NCBI GenBank assembly: GCA_964460035.1
Contig: CAYWPG010000012.1
Coordinates: 32,223-96,222, forward strand
Source of the DNA: CAYWPG01 sp964460035
Lineage (GTDB): Bacteria; Pseudomonadota; Gammaproteobacteria; Nitrococcales; AK92
Direction of reading: 5' to 3'
Length of the DNA: 64,000 bases
The notes under the pieces are model-generated. The model was not told where the DNA came from and did no database searches. It saw nothing but the letters and a program-made list of their open reading frames with translations. Positions 24,205 through 32,820 of the stretch are shown piece by piece (position 1 is the stretch's first letter; the number at the start of each line of letters is the position of its first letter). A program made the position numbers and the translations under genes.

Positions 24205-25881
24205 ATGCAGACGCAGGAGACCATCGTCGAGAAGCCCTGGATGGCGCACTGGCCGGCCGACATGCCCAAGCAAGTGGAATACCGCAGCGGCGAGAAGCCG
24301 ATGCACGAATACCTGCTGGACAACGCCCGCGAGATCCCTGACCGCACCGCATACGTCTTCTACGGCCGGGAGATCAGCTGGGCGGAAATCGGCGATGCCG
24401 TGCGCCGACTGGCTGGTTTTCTGCGTGCGCGCGGTATCGCCAAGGGCGACCGCATCGGCCTGTACCTGCAGAACTGCCCGCAATACATCATCGCGCACTA
24501 TGCCGTGCAGATGGTCGGCGGCATCGTCACTCCGCTGAACCCGCAGTACAAGGAAGCCGAAGTCGAGTACCAGCTGCAGAATGCCGAAGCGCGCGCCATC
24601 ATCGCCGGCCGCGATCTCTACCCCATGGTGGCGGCCGTGCGCGCCAACGTTCCTTCCCTGGAGCTGGCGATCACCACGGCGTACTCCGACTATCTTCCGC
24701 AGCAGCCCACCTTGCCCGTACCGGAGGAGCTGCGCAGCACGCCCGAGTGCCCCGCCGACACCGAAGACCTGGTCAAGATTCTGGCGCAGCAGGAGCCGCT
24801 CGCCCAAAGCGTGCCGGTCTCGCTGTGGGACGACATCGGCCTGATGACCTTCACCTCAGGCACCACCGGCCGACCCAAGGGGGCGATGCTCAGCTACGGC
24901 AGCTCCCTGTTCAAAACCGCGGCCGGCTTCCTCGGCAACCGCGTCACCTTGGACGGAATTACCCTGGCCATCGCGCCGTTCTGCCATATCGCCGGCATGA
25001 ACACCGGCGTGTACATGCCCGTCTACGCGCGCCGCACGACCGTAATCCTCGCCCGCTTCGACCCGGAAACGACCATCCAGGCCATAGAAAAGTATCGCTG
25101 CGACATGTGGTACAGCATCGCGCCCATGAACAAGGCGATCCTGGACTATCCCGGCGTCGAGCAGCGCGATCTGCGCTCGCTGCGGTCCAATCTGGCGACC
25201 AGTTTCGGCATTCCAGTGACCGAGGAGCTGGCCGACGCTTGGAAGCGGCTCACCGGCTGCCAGCTCCACGAGGCATCCTACGGGCTTAGCGAGACTCATA
25301 CCTCCGACACCTTCATGCCCACCCCCCGCATCAAGTGGGGCAGCTGTGGCATCCCTATGCCCGGCAACGAAATCCGCATTCTCGACCTGGAAACCGGCGA
25401 GCCGCTTCCCGTCAACAAGAGCGGCGAGATCGTGGTGCGCAACCCGGCCGTGTTCAAGGGCTACTGGCGGCGCCCGGACGCCACCGCTGAAACGCTGCGC
25501 GACGGCTGGGTACACACCGGCGACGTCGGCTATCTCGATGAGGAAGGCTTCCTGTACTTTACGGGCCGCATCAAAGAGATGATCAAGTGCTCCGGATACA
25601 GCGTCTTCCCCGAGGACGTCGAGGCGCTGATGCTGCGCCATCCCGCCATCGCCCAATGCGCCGCCATAGGCGTTCCGGACGAGCGGCGGGGCGAGAGCGT
25701 CAAGCTGTTCGCAGTGCTCAAGCCCGAATATCAAGGCAAGATCTGCGAGCAGGAGCTGATCGACTGGGCGCGGCAGAATATGGCCGCCTACAAGTACCCG
25801 CGCCAGATCGAGTTCCGCAACGAGCTGCCCGCTACCGGGGCCGGCAAGGTGTTGCGCCGCCTGCTGAAGGAGCCGGCCTGA
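24205..25881 (+). CDS. Acyl-CoA synthetase (AMP-forming), long-chain type
   Basis: 558-residue ANL enzyme, last gene of the rightward operon. Motifs: LMTFTSGTTGRPKGAMLSYG (A3), ASYGLSETHTSDTF (A5), GWVHTGDVGYLDEEGFLYF (A7), GRIKEMIKCSGYSVFPEDVE (A8) and the catalytic lysine in LPATGAGKVLRRLL (A10). The N-terminus (MAHWPADMPKQVEYRSGEKP) is typical of long-chain or aromatic acid ligases of the FadD13/feruloyl type. ATG 24205 follows GAGGAGAG. It would activate the compound brought in by the transporter, or its product, before carboxylation. It is only distantly similar to the ligase at 10.5 kb, so the two probably act on different acids. Confidence 0.88.
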   Translation: MQTQETIVEKPWMAHWPADMPKQVEYRSGEKPMHEYLLDNAREIPDRTAYVFYGREISWAEIGDAVRRLAGFLRARGIAKGDRIGLYLQNCPQYIIAHYAVQMVGGIVTPLNPQYKEAEVEYQLQNAEARAIIAGRDLYPMVAAVRANVPSLELAITTAYSDYLPQQPTLPVPEELRSTPECPADTEDLVKILAQQEPLAQSVPVSLWDDIGLMTFTSGTTGRPKGAMLSYGSSLFKTAAGFLGNRVTLDGITLAIAPFCHIAGMNTGVYMPVYARRTTVILARFDPETTIQAIEKYRCDMWYSIAPMNKAILDYPGVEQRDLRSLRSNLATSFGIPVTEELADAWKRLTGCQLHEASYGLSETHTSDTFMPTPRIKWGSCGIPMPGNEIRILDLETGEPLPVNKSGEIVVRNPAVFKGYWRRPDATAETLRDGWVHTGDVGYLDEEGFLYFTGRIKEMIKCSGYSVFPEDVEALMLRHPAIAQCAAIGVPDERRGESVKLFAVLKPEYQGKICEQELIDWARQNMAAYKYPRQIEFRNELPATGAGKVLRRLLKEPA

Positions 25882-25941
25882 TCGCGCAGTTCGAGCCCAG
25901 GCAATGGATACCCAGCCAAAGCCCTTCGAGGGCCGCCGCCA

Positions 25942-25972
25942 GCGGGCGCTGCAACGCAGCGCCCGCGTTCTT
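25942..25972 (+). terminator. Terminator at the end of the transporter/ligase operon
   Basis: Perfect 11-bp stem GCGGGCGCTGC (25942-25952) and GCAGCGCCCGC (25956-25966) with AAC loop, followed by GTTCTT. Located 61 bases after the ligase stop. Confidence 0.7.
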
Positions 25973-26493
25973 AAGCGCCCACCGCGGCGCTTGCAAAGCC
26001 AAGCTGCGCCGCAGGTTTACGGCACTCGCGATGGAATAAGCAAACAACCAAATGTTCTTTCCCGCCCCGCGCTGGCGCGGCTAGTCTCTATTAGGCAGGG
26101 CTAAACTGCTGAAGGTGTGTGGTGTTGCGCTTCACACCCGCGGCAGGCTTACGATCCGTCCGATGCAGCCTAGCGGCACCCCTCAGAGCCAAGGAAGAGC
26201 TCGTCCGGGAGCACGACAGCAGAATCGACCGGCCCAAACTGCCCAGCAATCGGGAAGCGCACGTCTGGGCAGGCTACCGCACGTCGGTGCAGCGGCCTGA
26301 CAGAGCGCTAATCGAAGGCGTCGCGCACCGAAGCGGAATGTGGCGATCGATCCATGGGATGTTCCGCGGGAGGGGAGCCGCAGAGCGCTAGGCCGGGATG
26401 GTTCGGCACGGACTATATCAGCGTCCTGTGAAAGGGCCGAGGCAACTGGTCGAAATACTGTCGCCAACACAACTAAATCAAACGGGTACAGCC
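25973..26493 (+). other. Gene-free gap before the sulfur module
   Basis: About 520 bases in which I find no convincing gene. Short open frames exist but lack ribosome-binding sites and family features. The last 90 bases presumably hold the promoter of the cytochrome gene; no clear -35/-10 pair stands out. A small hairpin CCGCG-CTGG-CGCGG lies near 26075. Confidence 0.4.
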
Positions 26494-26820
26494 ATGCGCC
26501 TTATTCTGTCCGCGGCCTTGCTGGCCGCCATGCTGTTCTCCAGCACCGGTTTCGCATCCCAAGCAAGTGGCGAAATCAGCCATCGCCAAGCCGCCTTGCT
26601 GGCTGCCGCATGCTTCAACTGCCACGGTACGGATGGCCGTTGGGATCGCGATTCGATTCCGCCCATAGCGGGCCGCTCGCAGACGGTACTGACTGCGCAG
26701 CTGCTGGCCTTCAGGGCTGACGAAACGCCCAACACCACGGTCATGAACCGCATCGCCAAGGGCTTCACGGAAGCCGAGTTGCGGGCGATCGCGCAGTACT
26801 TCTCGGCTATCAAAGACTGA
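26494..26820 (+). CDS. Periplasmic monohaem cytochrome c (FccA/SoxE-like)
   Basis: 108-residue class I cytochrome c with a Sec signal (MRLILSAALLAAMLFSS, cut near 22). The haem site is C40-F-N-C43-H44 and the likely axial Met84 lies in NTTVMNRIAKGF, as in sulfide-dehydrogenase cytochromes. It is half the size of the dihaem FccA of purple sulfur bacteria. It is 11 bases upstream of the FccB-like flavoprotein and is therefore its probable electron acceptor. The frame is open upstream to 26398, but the ATG at 26494 starts the signal peptide. Confidence 0.88.
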   Translation: MRLILSAALLAAMLFSSTGFASQASGEISHRQAALLAAACFNCHGTDGRWDRDSIPPIAGRSQTVLTAQLLAFRADETPNTTVMNRIAKGFTEAELRAIAQYFSAIKD

Positions 26821-26831
26821 CGGGGGGCCTC

Positions 26832-28136
26832 ATGGACAAGTTCTCTACTAGCCGTCGTCAGACGCTCAAGCTACTCGGCGCCGCCGGTGCGCTGGCAACC
26901 CTGGGCGCTACCACTGCTGCGCCGGCGTTCGCACGCCGCACCAGCGGTCACGTTGTCGTCGTCGGCGGCGGCTTCGGCGGCGCTACCGCGGCCAAGTACC
27001 TCAAGCGCAACGACCCTAATCTGGAAGTCACGCTGGTTGAGCCGGCCCGGCGTTTCTACACCTGCCCGTTCACCAACCTCTACTTTGCCGGGCTGCGCGA
27101 CTTCGAATCGGTGGGCCATGACTACACCGACCTGCAGCGCAACTACGGCGTCAAAGTGGTGCATGCCACCGCGCAGGACGTGGACGCCAATGCTCACACC
27201 GTGCGGCTGGATAACGGCAGCACGCTGCGTTACGACCGGCTGGTGCTCTCTCCCGGAGTCGATATCCGCTGGAACGCCATCGAAGGCTACGACGAAGCGG
27301 CCGCCGAGCTGGTACCCCATGCCTGGAAGGCCGGTCCGCAGAGCCAGCTGCTGCGCCGGCAGCTGGAAGCGATGGAAGACGGCGGCGTTTTCATCCTCTC
27401 CGCGCCCGCCAATCCGTTCCGCTGCCCGCCCGGGCCGTACGAGCGGGTGAGCATGATCGCGCACTACCTCAAGACCAGCAAGCCGCGCTCCAAGATCCTG
27501 CTGCTCGATGCCAAGGATGCTTTCTCCAAGCAGGGCCTGTTCCAGGACGGATGGAAAGAGCTGTACGGCGACATGATCGAGTGGGTGAGCCTGTCCAACG
27601 ACGGCCGGGTGGTACGGGTAGACGCCGCGAGCCGCACGGTGGAAACCGAATTCGGCACGCGCCACAAGGCCTCGGTACTGAACGTGGTGCCGCCGCAGAA
27701 GGCCGGCTGGATCGCCGACCGCGCCGGCGTCACCGACGAAACCGGCTGGGTACCGGTCAAGCCCAACACCTTCGAGTCCGCGCGGGTGAAGGACATTTAC
27801 GTGGTGGGCGATGCGACTGTCGCCGCCCCCATGCCCAAGTCCGGCTTCTGCGCCAACGCCCAGGCGAAGGTGGCCGCCGCGGCTATCGTCGACTCGCTGG
27901 CCGGCCGCGAGCCGCTGGACCCGTCGTGGGCCAATACCTGCTACAGCCTGGTCGGTCCGGACTACGGCATTTCCGTGGCAGGCGTGTACCGGGTGCGCGA
28001 TGGCGTGATTGTTGAGGTGGAAGGTGCGGGCGGCGTCAGCCCACGCAACGCCGACCGCGCGTTCCGCCGCCGCGAAGCGCTGAACGCGGTGGGTTGGTAC
28101 AACGCCATTTGCCAGGATACCTGGGGTACTGTCTAA
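26832..28136 (+). CDS. fccB: Flavocytochrome c sulfide dehydrogenase flavoprotein subunit
   Basis: 434-residue periplasmic flavoprotein oxidising sulfide to sulfur or polysulfide, or (as SoxF) reactivating SoxYZ. A Tat signal (SRRQTLK, 7-13) fits export with bound FAD. The dinucleotide motif VVVVGGGFGG is at 41-50. Three cysteines match the family: C78 (YTCPFTN) for the covalent FAD link, and C198 (NPFRCPPGPYER) with C370 (ANTCYSLV) for the redox disulfide. The C-terminal FCSD-binding region is complete. It is followed by a hairpin and then the transporter and SoxYZ fusion genes, so the set likely forms one sulfur-compound pathway. Confidence 0.92.
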   Translation: MDKFSTSRRQTLKLLGAAGALATLGATTAAPAFARRTSGHVVVVGGGFGGATAAKYLKRNDPNLEVTLVEPARRFYTCPFTNLYFAGLRDFESVGHDYTDLQRNYGVKVVHATAQDVDANAHTVRLDNGSTLRYDRLVLSPGVDIRWNAIEGYDEAAAELVPHAWKAGPQSQLLRRQLEAMEDGGVFILSAPANPFRCPPGPYERVSMIAHYLKTSKPRSKILLLDAKDAFSKQGLFQDGWKELYGDMIEWVSLSNDGRVVRVDAASRTVETEFGTRHKASVLNVVPPQKAGWIADRAGVTDETGWVPVKPNTFESARVKDIYVVGDATVAAPMPKSGFCANAQAKVAAAAIVDSLAGREPLDPSWANTCYSLVGPDYGISVAGVYRVRDGVIVEVEGAGGVSPRNADRAFRRREALNAVGWYNAICQDTWGTV

Positions 28137-28160
28137 GCGCGCACCGCGCGACTCCCGAAC

Positions 28161-28191
28161 CGGCCGTGCGTTGCCAGCCAGCGCACGGCCG
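28161..28191 (+). terminator. Hairpin downstream of fccB
   Basis: Perfect 10-bp stem CGGCCGTGCG (28161-28170) and CGCACGGCCG (28182-28191), 11-base loop, no U-tract. It is in the 291-base gap before the transporter gene, which holds no other supported feature. Confidence 0.5.
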
Positions 28192-28427
28192 TCTGTGCAT
28201 CCAGCAGCAGCCCTTCCGAAGCATGCCCCAGAGCCGGTTCTCGACCGTTCGACGTCTGCAGGATTCGCCCCTGCACCGGCCAGGCACGGCCAATGCGATA
28301 ATGTGCCCTCGCACAGGCGCCAATGCCGCTCCCCGCAGCGCCGCCTTATCGGAGCGATGCGCAGCGCCAATGCCGGTGCGAAACACATGACAATAGGTCC
28401 AGAGACGGTAGCAATGAGGATAAGCCG

Positions 28428-29450
28428 GTGAGTCACACCACAGTGGTCGTTTTGGCCGGACTGCTGATCGGGCTGGTATTCGGCTTGGTGGCCCAGCGCA
28501 GCGGCTTCTGTCTGATGAGCGGAGTGCGTGGCTGGTTGCAGCGCGACGGCTTGAAACTGCGCGCGTTCGCGCTGGCGGCAGCGGTCGCGATTGCCGGTAC
28601 GCAGGCACTGGCGGCGATGGAGCTGATCTCGCTGGAGCAATCGCTTTACCTGCAGCCGACCTTCTCCTGGCTGCTGGTGCCGCTCGGTGGACTGCTCTTC
28701 GGCTATGGGATGGCAATGGCCAACGGCTGTGGCGCACGCGCGCTGGTCCTGCTAGGCACCGGCAATCTGCGCTCCTTCGTCGTACTGGTATGCTTGGCGA
28801 TAGGAGCCTATGCCACGTTATCCGGTCTGCTGGCCCCGTTGCGGGTATGGCTGGTCGGACTCACCAGCCTGCCCGGCTATCATTTCGGTATCGGCAATGG
28901 CGGGGGCGCCCTGCACTGGTTGCCGGCGCTGGCGGCGGCCAGCCTGCTCGCGCTGTTCGCGGTGCTCGATAAGCGCTTGCGCGCCTCCCCGCGCGACTGG
29001 CTCGGCGGCTTGATCATCGGCGCGCTGGTACCTGCGGGCTGGTTCGCGACCGGTTATCTGGGGGCCGACGATTTCGAGCCGGTACGGCTGGCCTCGCTGA
29101 CCTTCGTCGCTCCCATCGGCGATACGCTGCAATATGTGATGCTCTCTACCGGCACCGCCCTCGATTTCGGGGTTACTATCGTAACCGGCGTAGTGCTTGG
29201 CTCGCTGCTGGGCGCTGCGACCAGCGGCGGCTTGCAGCTGCAGGGCTTTGCCAGCCCGCGCAGGATGCTGCGCTACATGGCCGGCGGCAACCTGATGGGC
29301 ATAGGCGGTGCCTTAGCCTTAGGCTGCTCGATCGGCCAAGGACTTACCGGCGTATCCACGCTGGCGCTGGCCTCCTTCATCGCCATTGTCGCCATCATCG
29401 CGGGCGCGATGCTGGGCCTGCGCGGCCCGCTACGGCTGCCCGCGCTTTGA
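28428..29450 (+). CDS. YeeE/YedE (TsuA-type) sulfur-compound transporter
   Basis: 340-residue inner-membrane protein with about nine hydrophobic helices. The three conserved cysteine motifs of the thiosulfate transporter family are visible: SGFC28LMSG, NGC101GARALV and LGC300SIGQGLTG. In characterised TsuA these cysteines relay thiosulfate across the membrane. The start is a GTG at 28428, seven bases after GAGGA; an ATG at 28323 would add 35 hydrophilic residues. Its TGA abuts an ATG (29450) of the SoxYZ gene, so the two are probably coupled. Export or import of thiosulfate, sulfane sulfur or a related anion is inferred from the context. Confidence 0.87.
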   Translation: MSHTTVVVLAGLLIGLVFGLVAQRSGFCLMSGVRGWLQRDGLKLRAFALAAAVAIAGTQALAAMELISLEQSLYLQPTFSWLLVPLGGLLFGYGMAMANGCGARALVLLGTGNLRSFVVLVCLAIGAYATLSGLLAPLRVWLVGLTSLPGYHFGIGNGGGALHWLPALAAASLLALFAVLDKRLRASPRDWLGGLIIGALVPAGWFATGYLGADDFEPVRLASLTFVAPIGDTLQYVMLSTGTALDFGVTIVTGVVLGSLLGAATSGGLQLQGFASPRRMLRYMAGGNLMGIGGALALGCSIGQGLTGVSTLALASFIAIVAIIAGAMLGLRGPLRLPAL

Positions 29451-29479
29451 TGCTACGCACACATTGGATTAATACACGC

Positions 29480-30289
29480 ATGAATACGATCACCGATGGC
29501 CGCTCTCGCGGCCCGCTGCTGCTACGGACTTTCGCCATCGTTGCGGCCCTGCTTGTCTGCTTGCCGGCACAGGCCGCCCAGGCCTGGCAGCGCCTCGAAG
29601 CCGCCCGCGCGGTCGTAGGCGACGCCACGCCGCGCCAAGACGGCCTGCGCCTGGAACTGCCGCTGGTATCGGAGGACGGGGCCGCGGTACCGCTGACCGT
29701 CGCGGTAGACTTGCCGATGACCCCGGAACGCTACGTGGAGTCCGTGCACCTGTTGGCCACCGGCAACCCCTATCCGGAAGTCGCGGTATTCCGCTTCTCG
29801 CCTTTGGCCGGCAAGGCGGAGGTGTCCACGCGCATCCGCCTCAACGAGTCGCAGACCGTGATCGCCATAGCCCGCACCAACCGCGGCGAAGTGTTCGCCA
29901 GCTCTCGTGACGTTCGCATCACGATCAGCGGCTGCCTGGTCCGCACCGGCGAGGGCGCGGAGAATGCCCTCACCCAGCCTCGCATAGGCGTGCCGCCCGC
30001 TATCCGCGCCGGCACGGTCGGCGAAGTGCGCACGCTGATCAACCACCCGATGGAAACGGGCCTGCGCGAAGGGCCGGACGGCAACCCGTTGCCCCGTCGT
30101 ATCGTTTCCGACGTGCGCGCCGAACTCGACGGCGAGTCCGTGCTGCACGCCACGCTGCATCAATCGGTGTCGGCCAATCCATACCTGCGTTTTCATGTGG
30201 CGCCAAGCCGCAGCGGGCAGCTGCAAGTTACCTGGACCGAAGATTCCGGCAAGAGCGTAAGCCATACCGCGAAACTCGAGGTGCGCTAG
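29480..30289 (+). CDS. SoxY-SoxZ fusion, sulfur carrier protein
   Basis: 269-residue periplasmic protein. A Sec signal (about 1-34, LRTFAIVAALLVCLPAQAAQA) is followed by a SoxY domain (about 37-155) and a SoxZ domain (about 168-269; VGEVRTLINHPMETGLREG and VSANPYLRFHV are unmistakable). In normal SoxY the sulfur-binding cysteine sits on a free C-terminal GGCGG arm. Here it is C152 in ITISGCLVRTG and is buried in the linker to SoxZ, so the swinging arm cannot be free. Fused SoxYZ-like carriers are known as a group, usually near quinoprotein dehydrogenases; here the partners are FccB and a TsuA-type transporter. Alternative in-frame starts at 29447 (TTG) and 29450 (ATG) overlap the transporter stop. 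Confidence 0.88.
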   Translation: MNTITDGRSRGPLLLRTFAIVAALLVCLPAQAAQAWQRLEAARAVVGDATPRQDGLRLELPLVSEDGAAVPLTVAVDLPMTPERYVESVHLLATGNPYPEVAVFRFSPLAGKAEVSTRIRLNESQTVIAIARTNRGEVFASSRDVRITISGCLVRTGEGAENALTQPRIGVPPAIRAGTVGEVRTLINHPMETGLREGPDGNPLPRRIVSDVRAELDGESVLHATLHQSVSANPYLRFHVAPSRSGQLQVTWTEDSGKSVSHTAKLEVR

Positions 30290-30319
30290 CGGCCTCTGCG
30301 CGCGCAGCGTCCGAGCGGG

Positions 30320-30347
30320 TTCATATGGTCGCAATTCCAGCTATAAG
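30320..30347 (+). promoter_or_regulatory. Weak promoter before the aldo/keto reductase
   Basis: TTCATA (30320-30325) and TATAAG (30342-30347) with a 16-base spacer in the 93-base gap after the SoxYZ gene; suggests a separate transcript for the reductase and transporter. Confidence 0.35.
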
Positions 30348-30382
30348 ATGGATTAGGCCCGATCACCCGCGTCGGAGGTACC

Positions 30383-31345
30383 ATGACAGATTGCACGCAC
30401 AGCGGCATCACCCGCCGCGACATGCTGCGCATGAGCGCGGCGCTGGGCGCGGGGCTGGCGCTCGCCCCGCTCCTGGCCGTGGCTAGCGACAGCGACGCCG
30501 AAACCGCCAGCGCGATCGTCACCAAGCCGATCCCCCGCACCGGCGAGCGCTTGCCGGTGATCGGGATCGGCACGGCCCGGCGCTTCGATGTCGGTACCGG
30601 CGAGGCGGAACGGGCACCGCTACGGGCGGTATTGCGCGACCTGCCGCGCCTGGGCGGCCGGTTGATCGACACCGCGCCATCCTACGGTCGCGCGGAAACC
30701 GTGGTGGGCGACCTGCTCGTCGAGCTTGGCAACCGCGACCGCGTATTCCTCGCCACCAAAGTCGGCGCCGGACGCAATGGCGCCGCAGCCGGCATCGCCG
30801 AGATGGAGGCATCGCTGCGGCGGTTGCGCACAGATCGCCTGGATCTGCTCATGGTGCATAACCTCGCCGGTATCGACGTCATGCTCCCGGTGCTTCGCGA
30901 ATGGAAGCAGGCCGGTCGGATACGTTACTTGGGCGTCAGCACCTCGTTCGAACGCCAGTACGAGGATCTGCTGGCCGTGATGACGCGCGAGGAGCTGGAC
31001 TTTATCCAGGTCGACTACGCCATCGACAACCGCTCGGCCGAGGAGCGCGTACTGCCGCTGGCTGCCGACCGCGGCATGGCGGTGCTCACCAACCTGCCGT
31101 TCGGCCGGGGGCGGGTATTCCAAGCCTTCGGCGACCGTCCCCTGCCCGCCTGGGCGGCCGAATTTGGGATCGGCAGCTGGGCGCAGTTCGCCCTCAAGTA
31201 CGTAGTCTCGCATCCTGCCGTAACCGCGGCCATCCCCGGCACGGCACGCCCCGAGTATCTGATCGATAACCTGGCAGCGGCCCGCGAACCGCTGCCCGAT
31301 GCGGCTATGCGCGAGCGCATGGCCGCGCTGATCGCCGCCGGCTGA
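30383..31345 (+). CDS. Tat-exported aldo/keto reductase
   Basis: 320 residues. The N-terminus carries a twin-arginine signal (TRRDMLR, 10-16) with hydrophobic core LGAGLALAPLLAVA, so the enzyme is predicted in the periplasm, unusual for a NAD(P)H enzyme, whose cofactor would have to be carried across already bound. The fold is complete: catalytic tetrad Asp96 (IDTAPSYG), Tyr101, Lys126 (FLATKVG) and His159 (LLMVHNL), plus the C-terminal VTAAIPGTARPEYLIDN phosphate-binding segment. ATG 30383 follows GGAGG. It is 13 bases upstream of a transporter gene. Whether it belongs to the sulfur module is unproven. Confidence 0.87.
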   Translation: MTDCTHSGITRRDMLRMSAALGAGLALAPLLAVASDSDAETASAIVTKPIPRTGERLPVIGIGTARRFDVGTGEAERAPLRAVLRDLPRLGGRLIDTAPSYGRAETVVGDLLVELGNRDRVFLATKVGAGRNGAAAGIAEMEASLRRLRTDRLDLLMVHNLAGIDVMLPVLREWKQAGRIRYLGVSTSFERQYEDLLAVMTREELDFIQVDYAIDNRSAEERVLPLAADRGMAVLTNLPFGRGRVFQAFGDRPLPAWAAEFGIGSWAQFALKYVVSHPAVTAAIPGTARPEYLIDNLAAAREPLPDAAMRERMAALIAAG

Positions 31346-31358
31346 GCAACGCCGCCGT

Positions 31359-32693
31359 ATGCTTGCGCGCCTTATCCGGCGGCTCGTCGACGTTCGCCAG
31401 GGCGAGGGGGCCGCACTGCTGTGGTCCTGCGGCTACATCTTCCTCATCCTCACGGCCTACTACATCCTGCGGCCCATCCGCGACGAGATGGGCTTGGCCG
31501 GCGGCGTAGAGAACCTGGCCTGGCTGTTCACCGGGACGCTGATCGGCACGCTGCTGCTGCACCCTGTCTACGCATCGCTGGTAGCCCGGCTGCCGCGCCG
31601 GCGCTTCGTGCCGCTGACCTATCGCTTCTTCATCGTCAACCTGATCGCCTTTTTCCTGCTGCTGCGCGCCACCGACGCCGCGCAGAGCATTTGGATCGGG
31701 CGTTTCTTCTTTGTCTGGCTCAGTGTTTTCAACCTGTTCGTGATTTCGGTTTTCTGGTCGTTCATGACCGATATCTACCGGCCCGGCCAGAGCAAGCGCC
31801 TGTTCGGCGTGGTCGCGGTCGGGGGTACTCTGGGCGCCCTGCTCGGTTCGACAATCACAACCGCATTGGCCGGGGCCTTGGGGCCGGTAAACCTGCTGCT
31901 GGTATCGGCGCTGTTTCTTGAACTGGCCGTGCGCGCCTCGCGGGCGTTGGAGCGTCACGAACCGAAACTTGCGCAGATAGCGCAAAACGATGACGAGGAT
32001 TCCGGGCGTGAGATACGGCCGCACACCGAGCTTGGCGTCCAAGCGATAGGCGGCGGAGTGCTTGAGGGAATACGGCACGTGTTCCGCTCTCCGTATTTGC
32101 TGGGGATCGCGGGACTCATGCTGATGTTCACTGTCGCCGCAACCTTCCTTTATTTTCAGCGCATAGACGTCGTCGCTCGCGTGTTCGCCGATGACCCTGC
32201 CGGCCGTGTGCGGCTGTTCGGCGCGATGGACATGGCCACCAACGCGCTGACGCTGGCGACCCAAATCTTCCTGACCGGACGCCTGCTGCGCTGGTTCGGC
32301 GTCGGCTTCGGACTCGCGTTCCTGCCGTTCATCAGCCTGATCGGCTTCGGCGCGCTTACGGCCGCGCCGGTGCTGGGAGTGATCGTGGTGTTCGAGGTGC
32401 TGCGCCGGGCGGGCAACTTCGCTCTTGCCCGCCCGGCGCGCGAGGTGCTCTACACCGTGCTCGCGCGCAGCGACAAGTACAAGGCCAAGAATTTCAACGA
32501 CACTTTCGTCTACCGACTGGGCGACCAGGTCGGCTCCTGGTCCTATACGGCGATGACTTGGCTGGGACTTGGGCTGTCCGGACTCGCGTTCAGCATGGTC
32601 CCGCTGTCGGCGGCCTGGCTGCTGCTCGCGCTCTGGCTGGGCCGTGCATACCGAAAAAAGCTGCAGGCCATCTCAGCGCCCGCCGCGGCCTGA
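31359..32693 (+). CDS. Major-facilitator-type transporter (NTP/NDP-exchanger-like)
   Basis: 444-residue inner-membrane protein with about 12 hydrophobic helices. The N-terminal AYYILRPIRDEMGL and the helix FFVWLSVFNLFVISVFWSFM are reminiscent of bacterial MFS proteins related to ATP/ADP exchangers, a family common in free-living bacteria where the substrate is usually unknown. It lies 13 bases after the reductase gene and ends in front of a terminator-like hairpin. I would not assign a substrate; nucleotide exchange in particular is not expected in a free-living organism. Confidence 0.75.
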   Translation: MLARLIRRLVDVRQGEGAALLWSCGYIFLILTAYYILRPIRDEMGLAGGVENLAWLFTGTLIGTLLLHPVYASLVARLPRRRFVPLTYRFFIVNLIAFFLLLRATDAAQSIWIGRFFFVWLSVFNLFVISVFWSFMTDIYRPGQSKRLFGVVAVGGTLGALLGSTITTALAGALGPVNLLLVSALFLELAVRASRALERHEPKLAQIAQNDDEDSGREIRPHTELGVQAIGGGVLEGIRHVFRSPYLLGIAGLMLMFTVAATFLYFQRIDVVARVFADDPAGRVRLFGAMDMATNALTLATQIFLTGRLLRWFGVGFGLAFLPFISLIGFGALTAAPVLGVIVVFEVLRRAGNFALARPAREVLYTVLARSDKYKAKNFNDTFVYRLGDQVGSWSYTAMTWLGLGLSGLAFSMVPLSAAWLLLALWLGRAYRKKLQAISAPAAA

Positions 32694-32697
32694 TCGC

Positions 32698-32739
32698 TTA
32701 TTGCCCGCTACGAACAGTTTTATCCGAGCGGGGCAATAA
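32698..32739 (+). terminator. Terminator after the transporter
   Basis: Long stem TTATTGCCCGCT (32698-32709) with AGCGGGGCAATAA (32727-32739), one bulged G, 17-base loop containing TTTT. Being symmetrical it may work in either direction. Confidence 0.55.
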
Positions 32740-32820
32740 CGGGTTTCTTGACGGTTGTCATTTCACCTGGACTCGCAGCCATTACCCTCGATCGGAACTC
32801 ATTTTTCGAGGAAATGCACC

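Noticed and set aside
26115..26391. Short plus-strand frames in the gap before the cytochrome gene
   Set aside because: No ribosome-binding site, Arg/Gln-rich low-information sequence and mutual overlap in different frames.
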